Shown here one piece after another: positions 24,938 through 32,876 of a stretch of 32,876 nt of DNA (positions within the stretch are counted from its first letter, which is position 1; each line of letters opens with the position of its first letter). The notes beneath the pieces are model-generated. The model was not told the DNA's origin, made no database searches, and was given only the letters and a program-made list of their open reading frames with translations. The position numbers and the translations under genes were made by a program. Source of the stretch: Microcystis aeruginosa LEGE 91341 (GTDB lineage: Bacteria > Cyanobacteriota > Cyanobacteriia > Cyanobacteriales > Microcystaceae); contig NZ_JADEXY010000037.1 of the NCBI RefSeq assembly GCF_015206885.1, positions 1 to 32,876 of the forward strand. Direction: 5' to 3'.

Positions 24938-25938
24938 TAAGTTGTTAATTGGGATTGATATTGAAAGTTATTTACTGGCAGAGGTGGGGCAAGTTCGGGA
25001 TTAAAAACAAAGAAAGTTTCCGTCATTTTTATTCCCACATCATTAACTCTTTTTTGAATATGGTCGAGGAATTCATGCAATCCCATTTCAATAATATCCT
25101 CGATAGTTAGATAACTCATTTCGGCACAAAGTCGCCCTAAACTTCTTTCTACCGAATTCCCCCAAGTTCCTATGGGAGTCCCAGTAACTTGATGCAAACA
25201 GTGGTCTAATTCCCGCAGACAAAAGTGGATTGAACGAGGAAACTCTCGATTAAGAATTAAAAATTCGGCCACGTCACTAGGAGTAATCCGTCGTTGACAT
25301 TTACGATACATTTCGTAGGCACTGACCGACCGCAGTAAAGCAATCCATTGAATTTGGTCTAGAGAAGTTCCTACCCATTGGGCGGAAGGCAAGAGATAAT
25401 AGTATTTAACATCAAGAATTCTGGCGGTTTTATCGGCGCGTTCCTGTAATCTTCCCATAACGCCAAAATGCCAACCTTCATTATGAGTCATCGTTGCATC
25501 CATTACCCCCGCAAAACGGTGACTAGCCAATTTAACTTGAGTAAAAAAGTTAGGTAAAGTAGTTTGAGGATGGTAAGAGGAAGCATCTTTTACCATCAAG
25601 AAAAAACCATTAACCTGTTCCCACATTTCCGAAGAAATAATCTCACGAACTGACCGAGCATTTTCTCTAGCCCAGCGCAAACAAGAGATAATTGAGTTAC
25701 TATATTCCGTGTCAAATGTCAAGAAATTGATCACATTTTCTGCGGTGGCTGTGCCGTAACGTTTCTTGAATTGTTCTAAATCTCCCGTGGTTAAAACCAA
25801 AGGTTCCCACTGTTGCAAAACGCTGGTAGGTACATCTAACATTAAATTAAGATTAACATCCATAAATCGGGCGACATTTTCCGCCCGTTCAATATAGCGA
25901 TTTAACCAATAAATTGAATCAGCAACTCTACTAAGCAT
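24937..25938 (-). CDS. Alpha-E domain protein (DUF403)
   Basis: The 333-residue, all-helical protein begins with the alpha-E signature MLSRVADSIYWLNRYIERAE and continues NVARFMDVNLNLMLD. It includes further family segments (CLRWARENARSVREIISSEM, RLQERADKTARILD, HFGVMGRL). Conserved acidic and arginine residues line the helices, but no catalytic mechanism has been shown for the family. Alpha-E proteins occur almost only beside circularly permuted ATP-grasp and transglutaminase genes, as here, and are thought to work with them in peptide synthesis or modification. It lies 70 bases downstream of the ATP-grasp gene, past a hairpin repeat, and overlaps the transglutaminase gene by one base. Lack of hydrophobic segments suggests a cytosolic protein. 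Confidence 0.92.
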   Translation of the reverse strand: MLSRVADSIYWLNRYIERAENVARFMDVNLNLMLDVPTSVLQQWEPLVLTTGDLEQFKKRYGTATAENVINFLTFDTEYSNSIISCLRWARENARSVREIISSEMWEQVNGFFLMVKDASSYHPQTTLPNFFTQVKLASHRFAGVMDATMTHNEGWHFGVMGRLQERADKTARILDVKYYYLLPSAQWVGTSLDQIQWIALLRSVSAYEMYRKCQRRITPSDVAEFLILNREFPRSIHFCLRELDHCLHQVTGTPIGTWGNSVERSLGRLCAEMSYLTIEDIIEMGLHEFLDHIQKRVNDVGIKMTETFFVFNPELAPPLPVNNFQYQSQLTT

Positions 25939-25967
25939 AATTAACTGGGAAAAAGTTAAAAGGGTAG

Positions 25968-25986
25968 GGTGGGTTACTAACCCACC
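25968..25986. repeat. Short copy of the GGTGGGTTA palindrome
   Basis: GGTGGGTTA (25968-25976), one C, and TAACCCACC (25978-25986) form a near-perfect palindrome. It is the same repeat as at 17894-17922 but lacks the central GGCGATAGCC part, and both copies are preceded by GTAG. It lies between the ATP-grasp and alpha-E genes. Confidence 0.85.
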
Positions 25987-26008
25987 AAAATTTTGATTAT
26001 TGTCCTGA

Positions 26009-27445
26009 TTACTTGGTTAAAACCCAAGTGTCTTTACTGCCACCACCTTGAGAGGAATTAACCACTAAAGAACCCTTTTTCAAAGCTACGCGAGTTAACC
26101 CCCCGGGATGCACATAAATTTCATCGCCACGATGGAGAATATAGGGACGTAAATCCACATGACGACCTTCAATTTCCGTGTCAATTAAAGTGGGAACCCT
26201 AGAAAGACTTAACACTGGTTGAGCGATATAATTGCGGGGATTAGCAGCAATGCGTGGGGCAAATTCTTCTCGTTCTTTCGAGGTAGCTTGGGAACCGACT
26301 AACATTCCATAACCTCCCGATTCATTGGCAGCTTTCACAACTAATTTATCGAGATTATTTAAGACATAATCTAAGTCCTTTTCTCGCCAACAAAGATAGG
26401 TAGGAACGTTATTTAAAATCGCTTCTTCTCCCAGATAATAACGAATCATATCGGGGACAAAAGCATAAATAACCTTATCATCAGCGACTCCCGTACCCGG
26501 GGCATTAGCTAAAGCGACGCGGCCTTCCTGAAAAACTTTTAATAATCCGGGTACACCTAACATCGAATCGGGACGAAAAACCGCCGGATCTAAAAAGTCA
26601 TCATCGAGGCGACGATATACCACATCTACCCTTCTTAATCCCTTGGTGGTTTTCATTTGTAGATAACCATCAAAGACGACCAAATCACGCCCTTCCACTA
26701 ATTCTACCCCCATTTGTTGGGCGATAAAAGAATGTTCAAAGTAGGCAGAATTATAGGTTCCGGGGGTCAAAACAACCACGGTGGGATTAGGTAATTGGAG
26801 CGGTGCTAAATTGAGAAGAGTTTCCAACAGATGGGAAGGATAATCATCTACTGGTTTAACATTCATGGTCTGGAAAATATCGGGGAAGGTGCTTTTCATT
26901 ACCCGACGATTTTCGAGGACATAAGAAATACCGGAAGGAACCCGCAAATTATCCTCTAAAACGTACCATTGACCATCTTTATCGCGGACTAAATCGGTTC
27001 CCGTGATGTGACACCAGATACCTCCGGCGGGTTTCAGTCCCAGACAGGGTTTCAGAAATCCCGTCGCTGAGGCGATTAGTTCGGGGGGAATAATGCCATC
27101 TTTAATGATTAACTGGTCATTGTAGATATCGGAGAGAAAAAGATTGAGAGCTTTGATGCGTTGTTTCAGGCCTCTTTCCAAATAATCCCAGTCCTCAGCC
27201 GCGACAATTCGGGGAATAATATCAAAAGGAAAGATTTTTTCTACCCCTTGATTGTCGCTATAGACATTGAAAGTTACCCCCAATTCAAACAGGGCCGACT
27301 GAGCGGTTTCCCGGTGTTGTTGAAGTTCTCGGGGCGGCAGATTCTGCAACCATTTGATTAAAGGGGACGCGTGGGGACGAGGTTGACCATCATCTAAGAA
27401 TAGTTCGTCGTAGAAGCCTTCGGGATCGTAGGTATTTAATAGCAC
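26009..27445 (-). CDS. Circularly permuted ATP-grasp protein (DUF404/DUF407)
   Basis: The 478-residue protein belongs to the circularly permuted ATP-grasp type 1 family, predicted amide or peptide ligases that use an acyl-phosphate intermediate. Family hallmarks: [20 protein letters not shown] at the N-terminus, [59 protein letters not shown], the acidic strand [35 protein letters not shown], and the glycine-rich [17 protein letters not shown]. The start is GTG 27445: GAGG lies just upstream and an in-frame TGA follows five codons further out, so no longer protein is possible. It leads the operon with alpha-E, transglutaminase and a small protein. The ligated substrate has not been identified in any cyanobacterium to my knowledge. 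Confidence 0.92.
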   Translation of the reverse strand: MLLNTYDPEGFYDELFLDDGQPRPHASPLIKWLQNLPPRELQQHRETAQSALFELGVTFNVYSDNQGVEKIFPFDIIPRIVAAEDWDYLERGLKQRIKALNLFLSDIYNDQLIIKDGIIPPELIASATGFLKPCLGLKPAGGIWCHITGTDLVRDKDGQWYVLEDNLRVPSGISYVLENRRVMKSTFPDIFQTMNVKPVDDYPSHLLETLLNLAPLQLPNPTVVVLTPGTYNSAYFEHSFIAQQMGVELVEGRDLVVFDGYLQMKTTKGLRRVDVVYRRLDDDFLDPAVFRPDSMLGVPGLLKVFQEGRVALANAPGTGVADDKVIYAFVPDMIRYYLGEEAILNNVPTYLCWREKDLDYVLNNLDKLVVKAANESGGYGMLVGSQATSKEREEFAPRIAANPRNYIAQPVLSLSRVPTLIDTEIEGRHVDLRPYILHRGDEIYVHPGGLTRVALKKGSLVVNSSQGGGSKDTWVLTK

Positions 27446-27681
27446 GCTGACCTCATTTCATACCTTACCTATTCCCAGTGTCGGACAATCAGCCCGATTT
27501 TTTGTAGTCTAGGAGACATTTTAAGGGAAATTTTAGGAAGTTAGCCATTTGGCAGACAGCGATCGCCAATCGATCCCCACCGGTGGAGAAACCTGACCGG
27601 AGCGAGAATTAGCCCTGAAAACTGTGTTACATTTTTTAAAGGTCACACCTTAAATCTTTCATTTTTCTTACTGGTTACGCG

Positions 27682-28350
27682 ATGTTTACCAAACAAGTAA
27701 CGGATTCTAAAGCCTATCAATGGTTTGAGGAACGCTTAGAAATTCAAGGGATCGCTGATGATATCAGCACCAAATACGTTCCCCCCCACGTCAATATCTT
27801 CTACTGTCTGGGTGGTATCACCCTTGTGTGCTTCGTGATCCAGTTTGCCACTGGTTTCGCCATGACCTTCTACTACAAACCCACTGTAGCAGAGGCCCTC
27901 TCCTCCGTACAGTACATCATGAACGAAGTTAACTTTGGCTGGTTAATTCGTTCTATCCATCGCTGGTCCGCCAGTATGATGGTCTTAATGATGATCCTGC
28001 ACGTTTTCCGCGTCTATCTGACCGGTGGCTTCAAAAAACCTCGCGAATTAACCTGGGTGACAGGGGTTGTCCTGGCCGTGATCACCGTTAGCTTCGGTGT
28101 TACCGGCTATTCCTTACCCTGGGATCAGGTGGGTTACTGGGCGGTTAAAATTGTTTCCGGTGTACCTGCTGCTATTCCCGTCGTCGGTGATCAACTCGTC
28201 ACCCTGATGCGCGGTAGCGAAAGCGTCGGTCAAGCAACTTTAACCCGTTTCTACAGCTTACATACTTTTGTACTACCCTGGTCGATCGCGGTCTTCATGT
28301 TGCTACATTTCTTGATGATCCGTAAACAAGGCATTTCTGGGCCTCTATAA
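27682..28350 (+). CDS. petB: Cytochrome b6 (PetB)
   Basis: Cytochrome b6 is the core subunit of the thylakoid cytochrome b6f complex, which passes electrons from plastoquinol to plastocyanin or cytochrome c6. The 222-residue protein has four membrane helices. Heme-b ligands H93, H107, H194 and H209 and the heme-cn cysteine C42 (FYCLGG) are all in place, each seven residues later than in chloroplast PetB because of a short N-terminal extension ([15 protein letters not shown]). The ATG at 27682 is not preceded by a clear Shine-Dalgarno sequence, which is common for cyanobacterial photosynthesis genes. petD follows after 51 bases. The 236-base upstream gap should contain the promoter. Confidence 0.98.
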   Translation: MFTKQVTDSKAYQWFEERLEIQGIADDISTKYVPPHVNIFYCLGGITLVCFVIQFATGFAMTFYYKPTVAEALSSVQYIMNEVNFGWLIRSIHRWSASMMVLMMILHVFRVYLTGGFKKPRELTWVTGVVLAVITVSFGVTGYSLPWDQVGYWAVKIVSGVPAAIPVVGDQLVTLMRGSESVGQATLTRFYSLHTFVLPWSIAVFMLLHFLMIRKQGISGPL

Positions 28351-28401
28351 TTCAGAAAAATATCTCTGTCGATCCGAAATCATTTTTAGGAGACATTATC
28401 G

Positions 28402-28884
28402 ATGTCCACATTAAAAAAGCCCGATCTCAGCGATCCCGCTCTCCGCGCTAAGTTGGCTAAAGGTATGGGTCACAACTACTACGGTGAACCCGCTTGGCCC
28501 AACGATCTACTTTATGTCTTCCCGGTGGTTATCTTTGGTACGATCGGACTCTGCACCGGTTTAGCGATTATGGATCCCACCATGATCGGTGAACCTGCCG
28601 ATCCTTTCGCTACTCCCCTAGAAATTCTGCCAGAGTGGTATCTTTATCCCGTTTTCCAGATTCTCCGTATTCTTCCTAACAAACTCTTAGGTATCGCTTG
28701 CATGGCCGGCGTTCCCCTAGGCTTGATGTTAGTTCCTTTTATTGAAAGCGTCAATAAATTCCAAAATCCTTTCCGTCGTCCCGTCGCTACCGCTATCTTC
28801 CTATTTGGTACTGTGGTCACGATTTGGTTAGGTATTGGTGCCACTTTCCCCATCGATATATCTTTAACTCTCGGTTTGTTCTAA
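28402..28884 (+). CDS. petD: Cytochrome b6f complex subunit IV (PetD)
   Basis: Subunit IV pairs with PetB to complete the quinol oxidation site. The 160-residue length is standard. There are three membrane helices and the Qo-site motif PEWY at 77-80 ([17 protein letters not shown]). The N-terminal [20 protein letters not shown] is typical. An AGGAGA (28388-28393) precedes the ATG by eight bases, a stronger site than that of petB. The two genes form the conserved petBD operon and end at a bidirectional hairpin shared with the convergent synthase-family gene. Confidence 0.98.
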   Translation: MSTLKKPDLSDPALRAKLAKGMGHNYYGEPAWPNDLLYVFPVVIFGTIGLCTGLAIMDPTMIGEPADPFATPLEILPEWYLYPVFQILRILPNKLLGIACMAGVPLGLMLVPFIESVNKFQNPFRRPVATAIFLFGTVVTIWLGIGATFPIDISLTLGLF

Positions 28885-28906
28885 GTTACTGAACTTCACC
28901 GGTTTT

Positions 28907-28953
28907 TTGCCCACGCTTGTGATTCCTGACTTTGGAAGAGCGATCGTGGGCAA
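28907..28953. terminator. Shared terminator-like hairpin after petD
   Basis: TTGCCCACG (28907-28915) and CGTGGGCAA (28945-28953) form a perfect 9-bp stem around a 29-base loop. TTTTAATTTT follows on the plus strand. On the minus strand the hairpin is followed by AAAAAACC rather than a T-run, so it mainly serves petD. Confidence 0.55.
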
Positions 28954-28971
28954 TTTTAATTTTGATTTCCT

Positions 28972-29781
28972 CTAACGGGTAATTTGTTGTACCAAAGCGA
29001 TAACGTCGCTGCGGCTGAGTTTTTCCTTACCTAAAGCTAGGACTTCGAGAGTGCCATGGGCTAAAGCGAGGGGAATCTTACAAAAATCGAGTGCCGGCCC
29101 TTTCGGCAGCGATTGAGTGTAATAATCGGCTAATTTCAGATTACGACGGGCATAATTATGAATATCACTCATTGTCCAACCCTGGGGCAGAAAACTTACC
29201 CCCCGGCGCCGATCCTCCCCGTGGTTGCGAGCAATATTGACCGCTTGTAAACCCCGACCAAAACCGATGGCATAACTACGATTAGTTTCGGTCCCGTCGT
29301 ACCAATTCCAGAGGTCAGACAGCAATAAACCCACGGCACCGGCCACACTAAAGGTATATTGATCTAATTCTATTTCTGTGCGAATATCCCAGTTATTCCC
29401 GGCCCAGTAGGCCATGCGATCGGCCATGGCCGCCGTGGCATCCCAAACCCGGGGGGCGATCGAATCCGGTGCTAACATTGCCCATTCGCCAATTCTCAGG
29501 GTTACTTCTGGCAAAATCTCCCGATGGACTAAGCCAAAAGTAAAATCCTCTTTGGTAGAATTTTGGGTACCTGCTTGTAAATTCAGGCTAATCTGTCTTA
29601 ATATCTGGGCTTTACTGAAGTTATCTAGGTCGGGATGGTCTTCTACTTCATCGATCGCCCTCATACAGAGATAAGCTGAGGCTACTGCCTCAAGCAGACG
29701 ATCCGGTAAACGACTTATGGGAATATAAAAAGTTCGACTCGTTTCTTGCAGAATCGTTAAAGCATTATCGCGCAAATTCAT
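28972..29781 (-). CDS. Squalene/phytoene synthase-family protein with an altered second Asp-rich motif
   Basis: The 269-residue protein has the all-helical isoprenoid synthase fold (trans-IPPS, head-to-head type), which condenses two prenyl diphosphates. The first Asp-rich motif is intact: RAIDEVEDHPD (D44 to D48). The SVAGAVGLLLSDLW helix matches the family's YCxxVAG region. The second motif, normally N-x2-RD-x2-ED, reads NIARNHGED (residues 182-190), so the first metal-binding aspartate is N186. This may be a trait of a divergent subfamily rather than damage, since the whole gene is otherwise intact. It is shorter than typical CrtB (about 300 or more residues). It is convergent with petD. 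The product could be squalene-like, phytoene-like, or non-catalytic. The start is ATG 29781. Confidence 0.8.
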   Translation of the reverse strand: MNLRDNALTILQETSRTFYIPISRLPDRLLEAVASAYLCMRAIDEVEDHPDLDNFSKAQILRQISLNLQAGTQNSTKEDFTFGLVHREILPEVTLRIGEWAMLAPDSIAPRVWDATAAMADRMAYWAGNNWDIRTEIELDQYTFSVAGAVGLLLSDLWNWYDGTETNRSYAIGFGRGLQAVNIARNHGEDRRRGVSFLPQGWTMSDIHNYARRNLKLADYYTQSLPKGPALDFCKIPLALAHGTLEVLALGKEKLSRSDVIALVQQITR

Positions 29782-30050
29782 TCAGTCCACTCCTCACGCC
29801 AACTTAGGTAACTACGAGTTAAACCAATCAGATAGATCGGTTTAGGTGATTCCGATGTTCCTAAGACAAAGTTGCTGTCTATTGTAGTATGATTATTCAA
29901 AATTTCCCGATTATTCTCGAAAAAATCAACCATTAGGGTCTTCTTGACAATTTTTCTTTCTCGTATAGCTGAGGGACAATTACGGCAATTTTTCGAGATT
30001 ACAGCCTTAAAAAGCGGTTTTTGACCGTTTTTAAACAGGATTTTGCGGCT

Positions 30051-30275
30051 TCATGGCAGGGATTGAAAGGAGATCACTTGTAAAACTGGCCCAATCATGG
30101 CCAGAGTCATCACATCTGAGCGAATTTGACCTATAACTGTCACTTTTGCTTTTGTTTGGATTAATTCGGCGGTCGGTTCCATTAATTCGTAGGTTTGACC
30201 GTTATCGGCAATTAATGCCCAAGTTCCCGTGCCTATGTCGATTCTTTTTACCTGACCCGTTAGACTAACACTCAT
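30051..30275 (-). CDS. Small conserved-looking protein of unknown function
   Basis: This 74-residue protein has alternating strand-like segments (SLTGQVKRIDIGTGTWALIA; YELMEP; KAKVTVIGQI; VLQVISFQ), consistent with a small OB-like beta-barrel. It has no signal peptide or membrane helix. Codon use and a clear ATG (30275) favour a real gene. I cannot assign a function. It lies alone between the synthase-family gene (270 bases downstream on the same strand) and a possible 28-codon gene. Confidence 0.6.
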   Translation of the reverse strand: MSVSLTGQVKRIDIGTGTWALIADNGQTYELMEPTAELIQTKAKVTVIGQIRSDVMTLAMIGPVLQVISFQSLP

Positions 30276-30401
30276 GCTTTGATTTCCCTGATCGAGGCGA
30301 TCGCAACTGCCGCCCCTGTTACAAGCATTCTATCGATATCTTTCCTCGGCATTGATTGCCAATTTTGCCGGACTTTAACCCCATAAATCAGTTTTTTTTA
30401 T

Positions 30402-30488
30402 CTAAAAAGCGATCACTACTTCCGCCACCACCGCTAAGAGGGAGGCCACAGCCGCTAAAATCATTATTTCTCGATCAGATTGTCTCAT
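30402..30488 (-). CDS. Possible 28-residue single-helix membrane protein
   Basis: From ATG 30488 to TAG at 30402-30404 the frame encodes a short charged start (MRQSDREI) followed by an unbroken hydrophobic stretch (MILAAVASLLAVVAEVVIAF). The size and shape recall the tiny one-helix subunits of photosynthetic complexes, but the sequence matches none I can name. No strong ribosome site is visible. The frame fills an otherwise empty 383-base gap. It may be a real small protein or a chance frame. Confidence 0.4.
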   Translation of the reverse strand: MRQSDREIMILAAVASLLAVVAEVVIAF

Positions 30489-30658
30489 AGCTATCTGAGT
30501 ATAAATTACTAATCCTAGTCTATACCACATCTAACCTAGAGTTAAATTCATCTAAATTATTTTATCCATAGATAAAAAGCTATAAAAGTTATCGGCAAGA
30601 AGGGAGAAATCTTTTTCTGAATTACCCTGTATTATTTGTTCAGGAACCCTAATTAAGC

Positions 30659-32299
30659 CTAACTGTTAATAGCGTAATCATAGGCAATAACATTAGATTC
30701 CATAGGTATAAACCAATGGGAGATATTTTCTAGTTTTTGACGGATTTGATCGAGATGATCCTGCACGGGTTGCAGGAAAGTTTCGTACTGTTGTATCTGA
30801 GTTTTTAAACGCACTAATGCCAGATTAGCATCGCGCCATTGTCGCTCCTGTTCTTCAAATTCGCGAGTTTTTTGCTCTAAATCCGACCATTGCTCATCAA
30901 TAGTGTCTCTGTTTTTTTGTAAATCCTCTTGTAGCTCCTTGATTTCTGCGGCTAAACGTTGACTTTCTTGGAGATTATTTTGATAACTATCCTCCAGGAT
31001 AATTAACACTGGTTCAAAGCTACATTTTTGGGCATCTTCTGGGGATAAAATTCCCTGTCTCCGGTGCAGAATTTTCAGATGTTGAGAGCGAATAGCTTGC
31101 CTTTCCCGAAGATTACGTCTCTGTCCGATCAAAGTTTCCGCCAGCATTCCTTTTCTCTCCTGTTCCTCGGCTAATTCGGATTCTAAATTAGCTCGCTGGG
31201 ATTCATCTATTGTGGTCATTCTTGCTTCTAATTCTTCCACGGTTTGGGATTGGAGAGTTAATTCTTCCTCTTGGTCGTTGACAAAAATTTCCAAGCGATC
31301 GAGGTCTGTTTGTAAATTGTTAACTAAGCTCTCCAATTCTTCTAAAGGCATTTTTTCAAGAGCTTCTAGATCGATTTTACCATCAAAATCTAGGTCTGCT
31401 GCTTGGACGAGACGAAGAAGCATTTGTCGAGTAGAATCAGTGGTTTGTAGGGTGAGGTTAAGGCGCTCGAATAATTCCTGTTTCTGACTCAGAACAGTTT
31501 CTTGTATTTGTAGTTGTATTTTCTTTGTTTCCAAAGCACTGCGACTTGTTTGTAATTCCCTAGCTCTTTGTTCGAGATGATTGAGCATTTGTTCGTTGGC
31601 GACCTGACGATTTTCTACAGCTTTTTTCTGCTCCTCTAAACTCTGCCAACAACTATTTAAAATTGTCTGTTGTCCCTGGACAGATTCAAGAGTTGAATAG
31701 AGAATTTGTGAGGGAGAATTGCCCAGATCGTGATTATTAGCTAAACTCTCCGCTAGAGAACGAATAAATTGTTGTTGTTCTGGGGAAAGATTGGGGGAGG
31801 AGTTGAAATTTATTTGTTCTTCTTCCAGGTGTTGCTGTTGCTCGATCAATTGTTGTTTTAGGTTTTCCAGTTCTTGTCTTTTGCCCTCTAAATAATCGAA
31901 TTCTGCTTCTATGCGTTCAATTTGCTCAATTCTTGCCTCCATTTCCATTTTCTGGCGGTTGAGAATCTCGCTTTGATAGGTGAGGGATTGTTTCCACTGA
32001 TCGATTTTCTCTTGATCTTCCTTATTGCGATCGATCAAACGGGAAATCTTTTGCAGTTGCCGCACCATCTCCGCTCCCGCTAATTCCGGGTTTCCTTGCA
32101 GTTGACGATTATCGCTCAAATTCACCAAGAGAAGCGCACCTTCTCCTCTGGAGTTAGTTTCGTCGTAGGTTAAGATATCGTTTCCGGCTATGGCACTCCA
32201 CGTCTGATCTTTATGCTGACAGGCCAATAGTTTCAATTCAGTTTTGTAACCACTGATAAAACCTTTAGTCTGTTTTTTTACTTCTGCAAGGTATAGCAT
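30659..32299 (-). CDS. hmpF: HmpF-like coiled-coil pilus motility/taxis protein
   Basis: The N-terminal ~80 residues match the HmpF signature as I recall it: MLYLAEVKKQTKGF, KTELKLLACQHKDQTWSAI and EGALLLVNLSDNRQLQG. The rest (~85-520) is almost entirely Glu/Gln/Lys/Leu-rich coiled coil (EQWSDLEQKTREFEEQERQW). HmpF is a cyanobacterial protein required for type IV pilus activity and motility or phototaxis in filamentous species, working with the Hmp chemotaxis-like system at cell poles. Homologues occur in unicellular cyanobacteria. The length of 546 residues fits. The start is ATG 32299, with AGGAAGA (32306-32312) 6 bases upstream. No other pilus gene is in the window, so any function in this strain is inferred from the family. 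Confidence 0.85.
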   Translation of the reverse strand: MLYLAEVKKQTKGFISGYKTELKLLACQHKDQTWSAIAGNDILTYDETNSRGEGALLLVNLSDNRQLQGNPELAGAEMVRQLQKISRLIDRNKEDQEKIDQWKQSLTYQSEILNRQKMEMEARIEQIERIEAEFDYLEGKRQELENLKQQLIEQQQHLEEEQINFNSSPNLSPEQQQFIRSLAESLANNHDLGNSPSQILYSTLESVQGQQTILNSCWQSLEEQKKAVENRQVANEQMLNHLEQRARELQTSRSALETKKIQLQIQETVLSQKQELFERLNLTLQTTDSTRQMLLRLVQAADLDFDGKIDLEALEKMPLEELESLVNNLQTDLDRLEIFVNDQEEELTLQSQTVEELEARMTTIDESQRANLESELAEEQERKGMLAETLIGQRRNLRERQAIRSQHLKILHRRQGILSPEDAQKCSFEPVLIILEDSYQNNLQESQRLAAEIKELQEDLQKNRDTIDEQWSDLEQKTREFEEQERQWRDANLALVRLKTQIQQYETFLQPVQDHLDQIRQKLENISHWFIPMESNVIAYDYAINS

Positions 32300-32809
32300 G
32301 AGTAGTCTTCCTGTGTGATGAAAGTTTTTATAATTGGTTTTAGAGAGAGTTGGTGATCGAGGCCAGGAGCGGCCTGTCTATAGTTTCAGTGTACCCATCG
32401 GCTGCCAAAAAATTTTTAATTTCTATCATTCGAGTTTTTCTTTTTGAGACATATATTTGTTCTCAATTTTTCCTCTTACCCACTGAAAAATTTTAAATTT
32501 TTGAAGATTTTTCAGCCCCAATTTACTGACCTAGTCTCAAAAAATTTGGCAGTCAATCTCATAAATCGGCTGATGTTTTCTGACCCCTTTTACCTCTGGC
32601 TGCAGTTTGGATAAGCTGACCACACATCTAAATGATCGGTTAAGACGGCGTGAGAGCGAGAGGCAAGGATAGAAAGCTAGACCTTTTGTACTGAAAATTG
32701 CCAAGGCTAGTTTAAATGCAGCAAAGCTTACTGAAAAATATCTTACATAAGACCTCCTGCAAAAATAGGAACTGATTATGTAAAATAAAGTAAAACACTC
32801 AGAAAAACA
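32300..32809. other. AT-rich spacer between hmpF and an IS element, with nested inverted repeats
   Basis: No coding frame is supported. It must contain the hmpF promoter (minus strand). It holds CTGCCAAA (32402-32409) with TTTGGCAG (32545-32552), TTTTTGAGAC (32441-32450) with GTCTCAAAAA (32534-32543), and a hairpin CTGAAAAAT (32483-32491) with ATTTTTCAG (32507-32515). The last ~65 bases, from about AAGACCTCCTGCAAAA (~32746), probably belong to the left end of the insertion sequence that follows. Confidence 0.5.
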
Positions 32810-32876
32810 ATGACTTACGAAAAAGTAAAAAATTTGAATCCAGAAGAGTTTAAACGCTTTTGTGGAGTATATCCTG
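32810..32876 (+). mobile_element. 5' end of an IS5-type transposase gene, cut by the window edge
   Basis: From ATG 32810 the frame reads MTYEKVKNLNPEEFKRFCGV and continues open to the end of the window. This N-terminus, a small helical DNA-binding domain, is typical of IS5-family transposases abundant in Microcystis-type genomes. The element's left end is probably near 32746, 64 bases upstream; its right end and terminal repeats lie outside the window. Confidence 0.65.

Noticed and set aside
29788-29806. ACTCCTCACGCC, resembling the conserved loop of the cyanobacterial small RNA Yfr1
   Set aside because: Yfr1 has ACTCCTCACAC flanked by two stem-loops and a terminator. Here the motif differs at the end and no flanking stems or T-run are visible.

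Overview
The window reads as a chromosome segment of a cyanobacterium, most likely a unicellular, repeat-rich genome close to Microcystis aeruginosa. Support for this: cyanobacterial marker genes (petB/petD of the cytochrome b6f complex, plant-type zeta-carotene desaturase, the alkane pair aar/ado, the sufR/sufBCDS locus, an HmpF-like coiled-coil protein), at least eight HIP1 octamers (GCGATCGC, for example at 1996, 4186, 4703, 7944, 8523, 9187, 13262 and 27559), and many heptamer tandem repeats in the intergenic regions. The genus is an inference from gene content and repeat style.

Layout. Positions 1-490 hold the broken 3' end of an IS4-type transposase and empty spacer. Positions 492-4044 (minus strand) hold crtQ, ado and aar: carotenoid desaturation followed by the two-enzyme fatty-alkane pathway, with a terminator between ado and aar. 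A divergent GT39-like membrane glycosyltransferase with a TPR tail follows (4181-6619), then about 870 bases of repeat-laden spacer. Positions 7490-9812 (minus) hold murF and a secreted protein of unknown function. The next spacer holds two kinds of inverted-repeat element. Positions 10395-15566 (plus) hold purD, a WcaI-like glycosyltransferase, a CPBP membrane protease and a Uma2 nuclease-fold protein.

The best-resolved regulatory locus is 15577-21617: sufR faces sufB-sufC-sufD-sufS, and the intervening promoter region carries two perfect CAAC-N6-GTTG palindromes exactly 40 bp apart. The operon itself is interrupted by a hairpin repeat (between B and C) and by a heptamer array (between C and D). 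A RluA-type pseudouridine synthase with a large N-terminal extension follows.

Positions 23183-24058 are a small graveyard. A VapB-like antitoxin gene is split by a 98-bp REP-like insertion, its VapC-like toxin gene is cut off after nine codons, and a 114-codon gene is frameshifted at a run of five A. Beside it (minus strand) is a three-gene cassette of circularly permuted ATP-grasp, alpha-E and transglutaminase proteins. This is a widespread but biochemically unexplained predicted peptide-modification system and the least understood functional system in the window.

The right part holds petB-petD, a convergent squalene/phytoene synthase-family gene with an altered second Asp-rich motif, two small genes, hmpF, and an AT-rich spacer with nested inverted repeats. 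The window ends in the first 22 codons of an IS5-type transposase. I saw no tRNA, rRNA, CRISPR array or prophage.
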